Shown piece after piece: positions 24,225-33,410 of a stretch of 64,000 nt of DNA (its first letter is position 1; every line of letters begins with the position of its first letter). Position numbers and translations under genes: made by a program. A model generated the notes under the pieces. That model was not told the DNA's origin. It worked only from the letters and a program-made list of their open reading frames with translations, and searched no databases. The DNA is taken from positions 434,001-498,000 of the forward strand of contig JAGTTP010000001.1 in the NCBI GenBank assembly GCA_018223365.1, in the 5' to 3' direction. This stretch comes from Clostridiaceae bacterium Marseille-Q4145 (GTDB taxonomy: Bacteria > Bacillota > Clostridia > Lachnospirales > Lachnospiraceae).

Positions 24225-24796
24225 TACTTGTTCTCCTTTTCAAGAAATTCACAAATTTTCGCAATCAGTTCCGTCTTGTTTGCAAAACGGATCTCCTTGC
24301 GGGTCATATTTGTAATTTCAAGTTTACGGGCCAGGGCACGCAGTTTGTCTACGGTCATGGCTTTCATTTCTTCTACATCCGGGATGTAAGCAAGCTTTCC
24401 CTTCTTCTGCTCAGCCGGTTCTTCTTTTACTTTTTCGGTCACTTCACTGCTGTCTTCCGGCTGCTCAGCTTCTGCTGTCTCATCATGATTGTCTTCCAGC
24501 TGCTCACTTATGATCGGCTGCGGATCAGGGTTCGGCGTGATCATCTGTGTCACATCCTCTGCCGGTCTGGGAATCACGTGTGTGGAGATCACGGTTCCAA
24601 TCTTTTCTGCCGCTGCCTGTGCAGCATCGACTGCTGCACGGACAGCTCCCACGTCGCCCTCAATCAGTACACTGACCAGACCGCCGCCGACTTTCACTAC
24701 ATCAAGACGGTTCACATTGGCAGCTTTTAATGCGCTGTCCAGCGCCTCCACTGCCGGAACCATTCCCCGGACTTCAATCAGCCCTAATGCTTTCAT
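24224..24796 (-). CDS. BMC shell protein with SAP-like C-terminal domain (EutK-like)
   Basis: A 190-residue protein. Residues 1-88 are a BMC hexamer domain (ALGLIEVRGMVPAVEALDSALKAANV, VKVGGGLVSVLIEGDVGAV, THVIPRP). A 50-residue acidic linker rich in Glu, Asp and Pro follows. Residues about 145-188 resemble a SAP/Rho-N helix-extended-helix fold (MTVDKLRALARKLEI, then NKTELIAKICEFL). Enteric EutK also fuses a shell domain to a small nucleic-acid-binding-like domain, but of HTH type, so this is an analogue rather than a clear orthologue. The tail could contact RNA, DNA or cargo on the lumen side (inference). Confidence 0.88.
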   Translation of the reverse strand: MKALGLIEVRGMVPAVEALDSALKAANVNRLDVVKVGGGLVSVLIEGDVGAVRAAVDAAQAAAEKIGTVISTHVIPRPAEDVTQMITPNPDPQPIISEQLEDNHDETAEAEQPEDSSEVTEKVKEEPAEQKKGKLAYIPDVEEMKAMTVDKLRALARKLEITNMTRKEIRFANKTELIAKICEFLEKENK

Positions 24797-24816
24797 TGCA
24801 TACCTCCGTTATCGAA

Positions 24817-25467
24817 TTATGCAATCGGGTTGTCTGCTACAAACTCAACTGCTGCTGCAAAAGCATCACATGCAGATTTGCATGCAGACTGACTTCCAGT
24901 CAGCAAAGCGCCGCCAAAGTTGGTCTCTGAAGGCGGTGCATACAAAACACACATTTTTACATCTGCTGCTTTAAGAGCTGCATCCACACCATACATAGCT
25001 TCCAACGGCGGTGCGATCAGATATGCAAGCGCCTCTCCCTCTTTGATACCGGCACCTTCGGAAAGGTAAGAACCGGTTCTGGAAATGCAGTGTGCATAAT
25101 AGCAGATACTGTCATCTTCATTTGCAGATACGAAATGTGCCTGGTTCTCGATCACATCAACTGCTGCCTCAAGGCCACTCTTTACCTCTGCCGGATTCGG
25201 ACCAGCCAGGATACCGATGATCTCACCGGCAAGCTTCGTATTTGCATTGGCAGCGCCGCCGTAAAAGCTTTTTGCATAAACAACGGTTACATCTGCCTTC
25301 TTGGTTGCTTCATCAAGCGCTGTATAAGTCACGTCATCGCAGTCAGCAGTAATGAGCGCTAATGATTTCATATCCGGTCCCAGATTCAGCTCTTTTGCAA
25401 GATCAGGGCTGACATTCGGGATGATCTTTGTGGCAAGGACACTTGCCTTTAACGGATCTCTCTTCAT
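24817..25467 (-). CDS. eutL: Microcompartment shell trimer EutL
   Basis: A 216-residue tandem-BMC protein that forms trimeric pseudohexamers with a gated pore. The text matches the EutL family: SVLATKIIPNVSPDLAKELNL, SLALITADCDDVTYTALDEATKKA, FYGGAANANTKLAGEIIGILAGP and LLTGSQSACKSACDAF at the end. It sits between eutC and the EutK-like gene with short gaps. Confidence 0.96.
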   Translation of the reverse strand: MKRDPLKASVLATKIIPNVSPDLAKELNLGPDMKSLALITADCDDVTYTALDEATKKADVTVVYAKSFYGGAANANTKLAGEIIGILAGPNPAEVKSGLEAAVDVIENQAHFVSANEDDSICYYAHCISRTGSYLSEGAGIKEGEALAYLIAPPLEAMYGVDAALKAADVKMCVLYAPPSETNFGGALLTGSQSACKSACDAFAAAVEFVADNPIA

Positions 25468-25481
25468 TTTTTGTTTCCTCC

Positions 25482-26399
25482 TTACAGCTTCAGATCAGTT
25501 CCACTTGCCTTCTTCTCCAGCATGATCTTGATGATCTCTGCGATATGAGCTCCGGCCTCTGCAGGATTGGTTCCTGCTCTGTGAATATTGGATACAACGG
25601 TTCTTCTTGCCTCCGGCATTCCAACCGTTGCTTTGTATGCGATATATGCGGACATGGACTCTGCAGTAATCAGACCCGGTCTCTCACCGATCAGTACGCA
25701 GGTCACCTCAGCTCCGGTCAGTTCGGATACCTGATCCATAACACCTACGCGGCCATATTTTACGAAGAACGGGGTTCCTGTATTGATACCATAGCTCTCC
25801 AGTCCCTGCATAATACCCGGCAAAACATCTGCCACATTAGCAGCAACTGCTGCAGAGCTTAATCCGTCAGATACATAGATCTGTACGGTCGGATGCATTT
25901 TGCATTTTTCCTTAATAGTTTTTACAGCTTCGTCGTTCAATTTTCTTCCCAGATCCGGACGGGTCAGATATACATCTTTGCTCTCGCACTGGGTCTGTAC
26001 GGTGAAGAGTCCCATCTTATCGATAAACTCCTGATCAACATCATTGAAAACTGCATCCTGTGCTGCAGAATGAGCTGCACGGAACTCCAGATTCGGAAGA
26101 GTCTTATAACGGGCACCTGCTTTGCCGATACCAAGACGGCACGGAGCGTACTGTTTGAGATCAAGGTAAGCCTCTCCGTTCTGCGGATGTTCTACCAGAT
26201 ACTGTTTCTTAATGTCAATCTGAGTGATATCCGGAAGGCATCCTTCCTCCACTCCTGCCTGCTCACAGCCGGCATTTTTCACTGCACTGACAACTGCAGT
26301 TTTTACTGCATTTCCATCTGCTGAGGCAGATGCGGTACTGCTTACATTCATCTCTGTAAGTACCTGTTCAATAATTGCTCTTAATTCATTATCGTTCAT
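25482..26399 (-). CDS. eutC: Ethanolamine ammonia-lyase small subunit EutC
   Basis: A 305-residue subunit that binds adenosylcobalamin with EutB and splits ethanolamine to acetaldehyde and ammonia. The N-terminal helix (NELRAIIEQVLTEMNV) is the known type of encapsulation signal for this enzyme, followed by a Ser/Ala-rich linker. The catalytic body has RLGIGKAGARYKT, YLTRPDLGRKL, IYVSDGLSSAAVAANV and LIGERPGLITAESMSAYIAY. It lies 19 nt after eutB. Confidence 0.97.
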   Translation of the reverse strand: MNDNELRAIIEQVLTEMNVSSTASASADGNAVKTAVVSAVKNAGCEQAGVEEGCLPDITQIDIKKQYLVEHPQNGEAYLDLKQYAPCRLGIGKAGARYKTLPNLEFRAAHSAAQDAVFNDVDQEFIDKMGLFTVQTQCESKDVYLTRPDLGRKLNDEAVKTIKEKCKMHPTVQIYVSDGLSSAAVAANVADVLPGIMQGLESYGINTGTPFFVKYGRVGVMDQVSELTGAEVTCVLIGERPGLITAESMSAYIAYKATVGMPEARRTVVSNIHRAGTNPAEAGAHIAEIIKIMLEKKASGTDLKL

Positions 26400-26418
26400 T
26401 GTTGTTTCTGCCTCCTTT

Positions 26419-27789
26419 CTATTTTGCTAAAAATACAGATGCATCACCTGCAAGCGGTGTCAGCTTTCCATCTTTAGAGAATCCCATCTTTTCAAGCCAT
26501 GCGTCAAATTCTTTTGTCGGACGAAGTCCCAGAATTTCACGGAGAGCTGCTGCCTCATGATATCCGGTACACTGGTACATCAGCATACAGTCATCACCCT
26601 CCGGTACACCCATGATATAGGTACAGCCTGCTGCGGCAAGAAGCATGGACAGATTCTCAATATCGTTCTGGTCTGCTTTCATATGATTCGTGTAGCAGCA
26701 GTCACAGCCCATCGGAAGGCCTGAAAGTTTACCCATAAAATGATCCTCAAGACCTGCACGGGTTACCTGCTTGGAGTCATAGAGATACTCCGGTCCGATA
26801 AATCCAACAACCGTATTTACAATAAACGGATCATATTTCTTTGCAAAACCATAGCATCTTGCTTCCATAGTTACCTGATCCCAGCCATTGTGCGCCTCAG
26901 AAGAAAGCTCGGAACCCTGTCCTGTCTCGAAGTACATTACGTTCGGTCCGGTAGAGGTACCTTTCTTCAGCATCATTTCACGGCCATCCTGCAGCATCTG
27001 TGCGTTCAGGCCAAATGCTTCATTACCCTTCTGAGAACCAGCGATAGACTGGAACATCAGGTCGATCGGTGCATTCAGCTTATCAGCTGCTTCTGTCTGG
27101 GTCGTTACATGAGCCAGTACACAGATCTGGGTCGGAACTTCCCATTTATTTTTGAACTCATCAAAGCTCTTTAAGATTCTTGCAACACTCTCTACAGAGT
27201 CGTCTACCGGGTTCAGACCAATAACGGCATCACCACAGCCATAGGAAAGACCTTCCATAACGGAAGCCATGATACCCTTCGGATCATCCGTGGTGTGGTT
27301 CGGCTGCAGACGGGATGAGAAGGTTCCCGGCAGTCCCAGAGTAGTATTACAATGGGTCGGGTTGTGAATCTTCTTTGCTCCGTAGATCAGGTCCAGGTTG
27401 CCCATCAGTTTGGCAACACCTGCTACCATCTCACTGGTCAGACCTCTGGATACCCGTTTGATCATGTCTCCGGTGGTCTCTGTATCGAGGATCCACTCGC
27501 GGAGCTGTGAAACGGTCCAGCCCTTGATGCTGTTGTAAATAGATTCGTTGACTCCATCCTGGATAATTCTTGTTACTTCATCCTCTTCGTAGGGAACGGC
27601 AGGATTCTCTCTTAAATTCTCCAGTGTCAGATTAGAAAGTACAACTTTGGCAGCTACACGCTCCTCTGCGGTCTCTGCAGCAATGCCTGCCAGCTTATCG
27701 CCGGACTTTTCTTCGTTTGCCTTGGCCATAACTTCTCTGACAGATTTGAATTCATAAGTATGACCAAAAAGCGTTGTCTTTAATATCAA
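26419..27789 (-). CDS. eutB: Ethanolamine ammonia-lyase large subunit EutB
   Basis: The 456-residue TIM-barrel catalytic subunit has the usual family length. Recognisable segments are MAKANEEKSGDKLAGIAA, TLGLPGTFSSRLQPNHTTDDP, GYGCGDAVIGLNPV-like text, and MGCDCCYTNHMKADQNDIEN. It forms a heterododecamer with EutC inside the shell. It is preceded by eutA at a 14-nt gap. Confidence 0.98.
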   Translation of the reverse strand: MILKTTLFGHTYEFKSVREVMAKANEEKSGDKLAGIAAETAEERVAAKVVLSNLTLENLRENPAVPYEEDEVTRIIQDGVNESIYNSIKGWTVSQLREWILDTETTGDMIKRVSRGLTSEMVAGVAKLMGNLDLIYGAKKIHNPTHCNTTLGLPGTFSSRLQPNHTTDDPKGIMASVMEGLSYGCGDAVIGLNPVDDSVESVARILKSFDEFKNKWEVPTQICVLAHVTTQTEAADKLNAPIDLMFQSIAGSQKGNEAFGLNAQMLQDGREMMLKKGTSTGPNVMYFETGQGSELSSEAHNGWDQVTMEARCYGFAKKYDPFIVNTVVGFIGPEYLYDSKQVTRAGLEDHFMGKLSGLPMGCDCCYTNHMKADQNDIENLSMLLAAAGCTYIMGVPEGDDCMLMYQCTGYHEAAALREILGLRPTKEFDAWLEKMGFSKDGKLTPLAGDASVFLAK

Positions 27790-27803
27790 TCTCTCTCCTC
27801 CTT

Positions 27804-29234
27804 TTAAGTATTGAAAATTAAAGTTTTTGTTACGACCGGAACAACTCTTCCGTTGGCCAGTGGTTCTCCGATATCGATATAATCCCCGCCCTGTGCATGA
27901 ATTCCATCAATGCACACAACTGGTTTTTCTCTGTGAAGCGCCACGTTAAGGGCATTTCCCAGAACTTTTCCGATATCATTTTCCACTACCAGGATCAGTG
28001 GGAACTCACTGTCAATAATTTCCCTTGCCCCCTTGATGATGGCGGCTGCAAGGGCCTGGATTTCCAGGAAACTTACGTAATGCCGGCCTTCAAAAGAGAT
28101 GGCTATCTGTTCCAGTTTTCCCTCCGAATGGTACAGAGGGAGTTGTTGTATGATTGAAGAAGCAAATGCTTCCAAATCAGCTTCATCATCCGATCCAATT
28201 CTTAAGACCGGGATATTTTTAACCGGCAGCTTATCCTTTGCATAGGAAATGGTGCTGCCGCTAACACTGGTGGTATGGGTTCCCGCACCTACCACGGTCG
28301 CTCTGATCGTCTCTGCTGCGGTAAACCAGCGTATATTCTTAAATGCAGGATGATCGAGAATGGCCCTTCCAAGGAGCACTCCGATGTCTCCGTACTGAAA
28401 TGTCTCTTTTCCTTCCGGATGATAGATACAATCTGCAACTCCTCCGGAAAATGTCACGGCATCAATCTTATGATTATCCGGCAGCCGTTTACCGTCATTG
28501 GTATAAAGTCCGGCATGCTCGGCATCCGCATCCTTCAGATACAGTGCCTGCGCCAGTTCATCTGCCATCCGGTCACAGATTTTTCGAAGTTTTTCCGGAT
28601 CGGCAGGATCTCCCACCTTGATGGAGATTCCCATATGAGATGCCAGTTCCGCGGTTTTATGGAAAATATAGCTGATCTTTCCATTTTCTACTTTGATCAG
28701 CCGTCCTCCAATATCCAGGCAGGACGTACCCATAACCTGTCCTTTATAAAAGGATGCAATGTTGCTGGTACCGCCTCCGATATCTACATTTGCCACGCAA
28801 ATACGTTCTTCTTCTGAAATCCGGTCTGCACCGGCCCCTTTACCGGAAAGCACGGATTCCAGATCCGGTCCCGCCGTTGCCACAACGAAATCTCCCGCCA
28901 TGTCACTTAACATTTCCAGCACCAGATTGGCATTCTGCTTTCTGGCAGTCTCACCGGTAATGATGACCGCTCCAGTCTGGAGCATATCCGGCGTCATACC
29001 GGCTTTCTCATATTCTTCTTTTACAATCTTCCGCACTGCTTCCACATCAATCTCCTGCTGAGATTTCAGCGGTGTAAAATAAATATGACTGCGGTAGATC
29101 ACTTCTTTGTCCACAATACTGATTCTCGGAACCGTATAGCTGCTGGCCAGATTTTCAATGGTCAGCCGGCTGAAAATCAACTGTGTCGTGGAGGTGCCAA
29201 TATCAATGCCTACACTTGTAATTGTTTCTTTCAT
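27804..29234 (-). CDS. eutA: Ethanolamine ammonia-lyase reactivase EutA
   Basis: This 476-residue Hsp70/actin-fold ATPase exchanges inactivated cobalamin on EutBC for adenosylcobalamin. The phosphate-1 motif GIDIGTSTTQLIF is at the N-terminus; VDIGGGTSNIASF (phosphate-2) and VTFSGGVADCIY follow. The C-terminal part has IDGIHAQGGDYIDIGEPL. The length and gene order (eutA before eutB) match other Firmicutes eut operons. Confidence 0.97.
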   Translation of the reverse strand: MKETITSVGIDIGTSTTQLIFSRLTIENLASSYTVPRISIVDKEVIYRSHIYFTPLKSQQEIDVEAVRKIVKEEYEKAGMTPDMLQTGAVIITGETARKQNANLVLEMLSDMAGDFVVATAGPDLESVLSGKGAGADRISEEERICVANVDIGGGTSNIASFYKGQVMGTSCLDIGGRLIKVENGKISYIFHKTAELASHMGISIKVGDPADPEKLRKICDRMADELAQALYLKDADAEHAGLYTNDGKRLPDNHKIDAVTFSGGVADCIYHPEGKETFQYGDIGVLLGRAILDHPAFKNIRWFTAAETIRATVVGAGTHTTSVSGSTISYAKDKLPVKNIPVLRIGSDDEADLEAFASSIIQQLPLYHSEGKLEQIAISFEGRHYVSFLEIQALAAAIIKGAREIIDSEFPLILVVENDIGKVLGNALNVALHREKPVVCIDGIHAQGGDYIDIGEPLANGRVVPVVTKTLIFNT

Positions 29235-29258
29235 TCTTTTTTAGAACCTCCGGCATTT

Positions 29259-30662
29259 TTATAGTTCCAGTGTATCCACATTCTGGTTTAAGAAATCAAA
29301 GGTCACTACACTTCCCTGCTCTCCGGACTCTACATGGATGGTTCCATGAAGCTTATCCTTTACCAGTGAACGCACGATTCCCCATCCCAGATGATTCGGT
29401 CTGCTGATATCCGCATCAAATCCGATGCCATCATCGCGTACCGTGATATTCGAATAGAGCTCTCCTTTTTTTACAAGGATCTCTATCAAACCTTTTTCTT
29501 TTCCTTCAAATGCATATTTCATACTGTTCTGAAGAAGTTCATTAACCACCATGGCTACTGATGCCGCAATCTCTGAATCTGTTTCAAAGTCTCCTGATTC
29601 CATTGAAATCTCAATATCCACTTCAGAATGTTCAAAGCTCTGCAGCACATTACTGCGGATTTGCCTGAGCACCTCGCCAATTTTCACCTGATCCACGCCG
29701 TTTCTTGCAAGCAGTTCATGGGTGGCCGAAATAGACAGAATTCTGCTCATAGTCTCCCGCAATACCTGTATCGTTTCCGGATTTTCGCTTCTTCTGATTT
29801 GCAGTCTTAACAACGATGCAATCGTCTGAAGATTATTTTTCACGCGATGATGCATCTCCTGGATTGCCACTGATTTCAGAACCAGTTCCTGCTCACGCTG
29901 CTTTTCCGCTGTTTCATCCCTGATAATTACTGCACAGGAAAGATCTGCTGTTTCCAGTTTCACATGACGGATAATAAAATAATTTTTACCAACGGATGCT
30001 TCTGTCACTGCTTCGTCAGACATTCCATACTGCGGAACTACCAGCTGAACGTTTTCATATCTTTGGCCAATCAGTTCTCCCACATATCCGAGACGCCGAT
30101 ACAATCTGCATGCCACATCATTGGCAGAGCAGACCAGACCTTTACGGTCTATAATAAGTAAGGCTTCATCAATGCATTCTGCCAGCCAGGATCCTTTTTT
30201 ACTGGTTATTGCCTGTGCCATAGATTCATAGTTTTCATGAGACAAATGCAGCGCACTTTGACCGCTGTACTGTTCCTCAATCCTCTTTTCCCGAATCAGT
30301 ACACCGATAATCTCTGTTCCATTACTGATCGGTTCTACGGACTGAATCACTCTCGTATTTTCCTGGGTCAGCGCCTTCATATGTTTCGTTGCCACGCCAA
30401 CCTTAAAGGTCCTTGCAACAGCCGGTTCATTCTGCTGATAGGCGATCATGCCCACCACACTTTTTTCATAGGAAGAAGGACTGTCCTTAGGATTGGCTTC
30501 CGCTACTACAATGGCATCTCCGGAGGGCAGGAGACAGTCGATAAAAATGTCCGCATCCTCCAGATTGGCAAGATACGGAATGGTTCTCGCCATATTTTCA
30601 ATCTTCTCAATATCTCCCGGCGCAAGGCTGGTGTGCTTTTCACACAGTTCCCGAATTGTCAT
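29259..30662 (-). CDS. eutW: Ethanolamine-sensing histidine kinase EutW
   Basis: A 467-residue cytoplasmic kinase. The N-terminal histidine-kinase sensor (about 1-140) is followed by a PAS-like domain (about 158-255) and a HisKA_2 dimerisation box (EMHHRVKNNLQTIASLL, His 271/272). The HATPase domain has N box NELLQNSMKYAF and G box DDGIGFD. No transmembrane segment is visible. In Firmicutes EutW autophosphorylates in response to ethanolamine and passes phosphate to EutV. It overlaps neither neighbour but sits 9 nt after eutV. Confidence 0.95.
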   Translation of the reverse strand: MTIRELCEKHTSLAPGDIEKIENMARTIPYLANLEDADIFIDCLLPSGDAIVVAEANPKDSPSSYEKSVVGMIAYQQNEPAVARTFKVGVATKHMKALTQENTRVIQSVEPISNGTEIIGVLIREKRIEEQYSGQSALHLSHENYESMAQAITSKKGSWLAECIDEALLIIDRKGLVCSANDVACRLYRRLGYVGELIGQRYENVQLVVPQYGMSDEAVTEASVGKNYFIIRHVKLETADLSCAVIIRDETAEKQREQELVLKSVAIQEMHHRVKNNLQTIASLLRLQIRRSENPETIQVLRETMSRILSISATHELLARNGVDQVKIGEVLRQIRSNVLQSFEHSEVDIEISMESGDFETDSEIAASVAMVVNELLQNSMKYAFEGKEKGLIEILVKKGELYSNITVRDDGIGFDADISRPNHLGWGIVRSLVKDKLHGTIHVESGEQGSVVTFDFLNQNVDTLEL

Positions 30663-30671
30663 TATACCGCA

Positions 30672-31256
30672 CTACCTCCCGCACTTCATCAGAAGGATCT
30701 CGGCAATCCGTTTCATGGATACATTTTTTAACTTGCTCATCTTCCGGATATATTCATATGCTTCCTCTTCCGGCACATGGTTCGTTTCCATGAGATAACC
30801 TTTGGCTTTTTCCACAACTTTTCTGGTTTCCAACCGTTCGTTGGCCTTCTCCACATCAGTTTTCAACGCTTTCATCTCACTGCTTCTTGCCATGGCAAGT
30901 TCGATACAGGGAACCAGTGCCTTTTCATCCACCGGTTTTACCAGATAGCCACTGACTCCACTTGTCTTAGCCCCTTCAATATAGGAACTGTCGCTATATG
31001 CCGTCAGAAATACAATAGAACCGGCAAGTCCCTGCTCATGAATAATCTGAGCAGCAGACAGACCGTCCATCAACGGCATTTTAATATCCAACAGTACCAG
31101 ATCTGGTACATGCGTTCTGCAGAGTTCTACAGCATCAAATCCATCAGCTGCTTCGCCGACGACCTGATAGCCCTTCGATTCCAGAATTTCCTTTAAGTCC
31201 ATTCTGATAATCGGTTCGTCATCTACTATGACGATACGAATTTCAGACTTCTTCAT
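30672..31256 (-). CDS. eutV: Antitermination response regulator EutV (ANTAR)
   Basis: A 194-residue protein. The receiver domain (1-120) has the phospho-acceptor D57 in DLVLLDIKMPLMDG and conserved K in YLVKPVDEKAL. A coiled-coil linker leads to an ANTAR RNA-binding domain (about 135-192, VEKAKGYLMETNHVPEEEAYEYIRKMS with RIAEILL). Phosphorylated EutV dimers bind paired hexaloop hairpins and prevent terminator formation. A matching leader lies upstream of eutG at 33314-33393. Confidence 0.96.
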   Translation of the reverse strand: MKKSEIRIVIVDDEPIIRMDLKEILESKGYQVVGEAADGFDAVELCRTHVPDLVLLDIKMPLMDGLSAAQIIHEQGLAGSIVFLTAYSDSSYIEGAKTSGVSGYLVKPVDEKALVPCIELAMARSSEMKALKTDVEKANERLETRKVVEKAKGYLMETNHVPEEEAYEYIRKMSKLKNVSMKRIAEILLMKCGR

Positions 31257-31294
31257 CTTCCATCACCTATCGAGTATTCTATTTTTTATCACTT

Positions 31295-31738
31295 TTACAG
31301 CGTATCAAGATAATCAAATAATTCTTTAAATCCAGTTCCTGCCACACTGCTGGTCACAAAAATATGATCTGCTCCGGCTGCTTTCAGATGCTCCGTCGCA
31401 TCTTTTAACTGCTCTTCCGTTGCAATATCACTTTTTGTCACAATACCTACCACCGGCTTTGCAAAACTTCCTGCATATGCTGGCGGGAACATTTTCTCTT
31501 TTGCTGTCGGATCCTGTACAAACAGGATAATATCTGCATCTGCCGCCGTCACGGAGAGCGCTCCTCTCATCCGTACACGTTCCAGATACTCGCCCGGCGT
31601 ATCAATAAACTGTCCACCCATGACTGCGATCGTCTGAGTCTTATGATATACCAGATCCTGATGGGTCAAATACTGGCAGAGAGTTGTCTTTCCTGCCGCT
31701 GTCTTTCCAATCAGAATCATGCGTTTCTGCTGCGTCAC
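31295..31738 (-). CDS. eutP: EutP GTPase-like protein
   Basis: A 147-residue small P-loop protein with Walker A GKTAAGKTTLCQ near the start, DTPGEYLE and the specificity motif TKSD. The PduV/EutP family is small-GTPase-like, and an acetate kinase role has been reported for Salmonella EutP; microcompartment association is suspected. The start is GTG at 31738, overlapping the eutS stop as GTGA, so the two are translationally coupled. Confidence 0.93.
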   Translation of the reverse strand: MTQQKRMILIGKTAAGKTTLCQYLTHQDLVYHKTQTIAVMGGQFIDTPGEYLERVRMRGALSVTAADADIILFVQDPTAKEKMFPPAYAGSFAKPVVGIVTKSDIATEEQLKDATEHLKAAGADHIFVTSSVAGTGFKELFDYLDTL

Positions 31739-32082
31739 GTCTTCGTCACCACCGTCGGTGTGAAGCCCATCATTTCACAGAGCGTATGCATCACTTCACG
31801 AAGTGCGGATTCCACTGCTGCCACATCTCCACAGATAATCAGTGTTCCGTTAAAACGGTCTACGAATCCGATGCTTACATCTGCCGCTTTAGTTGCCACA
31901 TCTGCTGCGATAATAGCACCCTCACTCGGCGTAATGGTAAAAATTCCGATAGCTCCTCTGGCATCAATCAGTCCCATTTTCTCATAGAGGCTAGGAACCG
32001 GATTGGCGATAACATGTGCCAGAGTGACCTGTTTACCAGGAACAAATTCCTGAATAATTCTCTGTTTGGTTTCTTCTGCCAT
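31735..32082 (-). CDS. eutS: Microcompartment shell protein EutS
   Basis: A 115-residue permuted single BMC-domain protein. Family text: QEFVPGKQVTLAHVIANP, ARGAIGIFTITPSEGAIIAADVATKAADVSIGFVDRFNGTLIICGDVAAVE. It forms bent or flat hexamers in the shell facet. It lies 6 nt after eutG and overlaps eutP by 4 nt. Confidence 0.97.
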   Translation of the reverse strand: MAEETKQRIIQEFVPGKQVTLAHVIANPVPSLYEKMGLIDARGAIGIFTITPSEGAIIAADVATKAADVSIGFVDRFNGTLIICGDVAAVESALREVMHTLCEMMGFTPTVVTKT

Positions 32083-32088
32083 TTATAA

Positions 32089-33243
32089 TTACCTTCCTGT
32101 TCCGATTTTTCCATCATATGCCTGCAGGAAAATCTTTCTGATATCCTCCGGCGTACATTCTCTCGGATTGGTTGAGGTACAGTTGTCTGCTTTTGCAGCC
32201 TTACACATCTCATCCAGTACTGACTCAAACTCTTCTTTACTGATACCCAGCTCTTTGATGGTAGCCGGAATACCAAGACGAGTGTTGTACTGACGCATGG
32301 TACGGATCAGAGAGAAAGCACTCTGACGGATTCCCGGTCCTTCAATACGGAGCAGTCTGGAAATACGGGCATATTTTTTTGCCACATCCGTCAACTGGCT
32401 GTCATAGCATCCTGCATTGAATCCCATAACATAGGGAAGCAGAATGGCATTTGCTTTTCCATGGGGCACGTGAAAATGTGCACCAAACGTATGTGCCATA
32501 CCGTGAACCAAGCCAAGTCCTGCATTGGTAAATGCAATACCTGCCAGGCAGGATGCATCATGCATACCCTGACGTGCTTCCATATCTTCCGGATTCTTGT
32601 AGCAGCGAAGCAAATAACTTCTTACCAGCTTCATGGCTTTCTCTGCACATGCATCAGTGAAATGATTTGCCTCCGTGCAGACAAATGCCTCTACTGCATG
32701 AGTAAATACATCCATTCCAGTTGCAGCTGTGATCGCTGGCGGTACCGTTTTTACAAGTTCTGCATCCAATACTGCGATATCCGGATACAGTTCATCATTT
32801 ACCAGTGGATATTTTGCTGCCTTTTCCGGATTACTGATCACAGCAAAATTGGTCATCTCAGAACCAGTACCACTGGTTGTTGGAATAGCCACAAACTTAC
32901 ATCTCGGTGCATTGCTCTCTTTAGCAGCAAAATAAACGATGGCCTTTGCAGCGTCGATGGAAGATCCACCGCCCAGAGCTACAACCGCCTGGGGCTGAAA
33001 CTCCAGAATCATGGCAACACCTTTGCTGACCGTCATGATATCCGGATCCGGACGTACCTCCGAGAAAATTTTCCACTCCACCTTCAGATGATCCAATACA
33101 TCCGTCACATAAGAAACGGTGCCACTCTCATGCATGAACTTATCCGTTACAATCAATACTTTTGTCATTCCGTCAAAGATGCCGGAAAAACGCTCTTTTC
33201 CAATCAGCACCTGGGTGCCGACATGAAACATATCTTTTGCCAT
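32089..33243 (-). CDS. eutG: Iron-containing alcohol dehydrogenase EutG
   Basis: An enzyme that reduces acetaldehyde to ethanol and recycles NADH inside the compartment. The ATG at 33243 (MAKDMFHVG) is preferred over one seven codons upstream because AAGGAGG lies 6-7 nt before it; this gives 384 residues. The nucleotide motif is VVALGGGSSIDAAK. Metal ligands are in DVFTHAVEAF and the GLVHGMAHTFGAHFHVPHGKAN segment. It is the first gene of the operon, behind the antitermination leader. Confidence 0.94.
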   Translation of the reverse strand: MAKDMFHVGTQVLIGKERFSGIFDGMTKVLIVTDKFMHESGTVSYVTDVLDHLKVEWKIFSEVRPDPDIMTVSKGVAMILEFQPQAVVALGGGSSIDAAKAIVYFAAKESNAPRCKFVAIPTTSGTGSEMTNFAVISNPEKAAKYPLVNDELYPDIAVLDAELVKTVPPAITAATGMDVFTHAVEAFVCTEANHFTDACAEKAMKLVRSYLLRCYKNPEDMEARQGMHDASCLAGIAFTNAGLGLVHGMAHTFGAHFHVPHGKANAILLPYVMGFNAGCYDSQLTDVAKKYARISRLLRIEGPGIRQSAFSLIRTMRQYNTRLGIPATIKELGISKEEFESVLDEMCKAAKADNCTSTNPRECTPEDIRKIFLQAYDGKIGTGR

Positions 33244-33313
33244 TCTTCTCCTCCTTTCTGGCAATCATGACCGCGCAATCCCTTACCCACCAGGCTTCCG
33301 CTGCCATATATGC

Positions 33314-33350
33314 AAAAAAGCACCCTAAACAATGGCTTGTTCAGAATGCT
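33314..33350 (-). terminator. Leader terminator of the eut operon (EutV target)
   Basis: On the minus strand a 14-bp stem including three G-U pairs, AGCATTCTGAACAA (33337-33350) with TTGTTTAGGGTGCT (33319-33332), has a 4-nt loop and a T-run at 33314-33319. It lies about 70 nt before eutG and about 50 nt after the predicted transcript start. Its 5' arm overlaps the second small hairpin (33345-33360), so the two structures exclude each other. Confidence 0.85.
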
Positions 33351-33393
33351 TCTACACATTTTCATCTCAGCTTCCACTACGTCGTGAAACCTG
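33345..33393 (-). promoter_or_regulatory. Paired hexaloop hairpins in the eut leader
   Basis: Hairpin P1 (33368-33393) has arms CAGGTTTCAC and GTGGAAGCTG and loop GACGTA. Hairpin P2 (33345-33360) has arms AATGT and GCATT and loop GTAGAA. Both loops are six nucleotides with G at position 4, as in ANTAR targets, although position 1 is G instead of the usual A. P2 shares bases with the terminator stem. This fits the EutV antitermination mechanism, by inference. Confidence 0.65.
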
Positions 33394-33410
33394 CTTAATT
33401 ATCTTTGACT

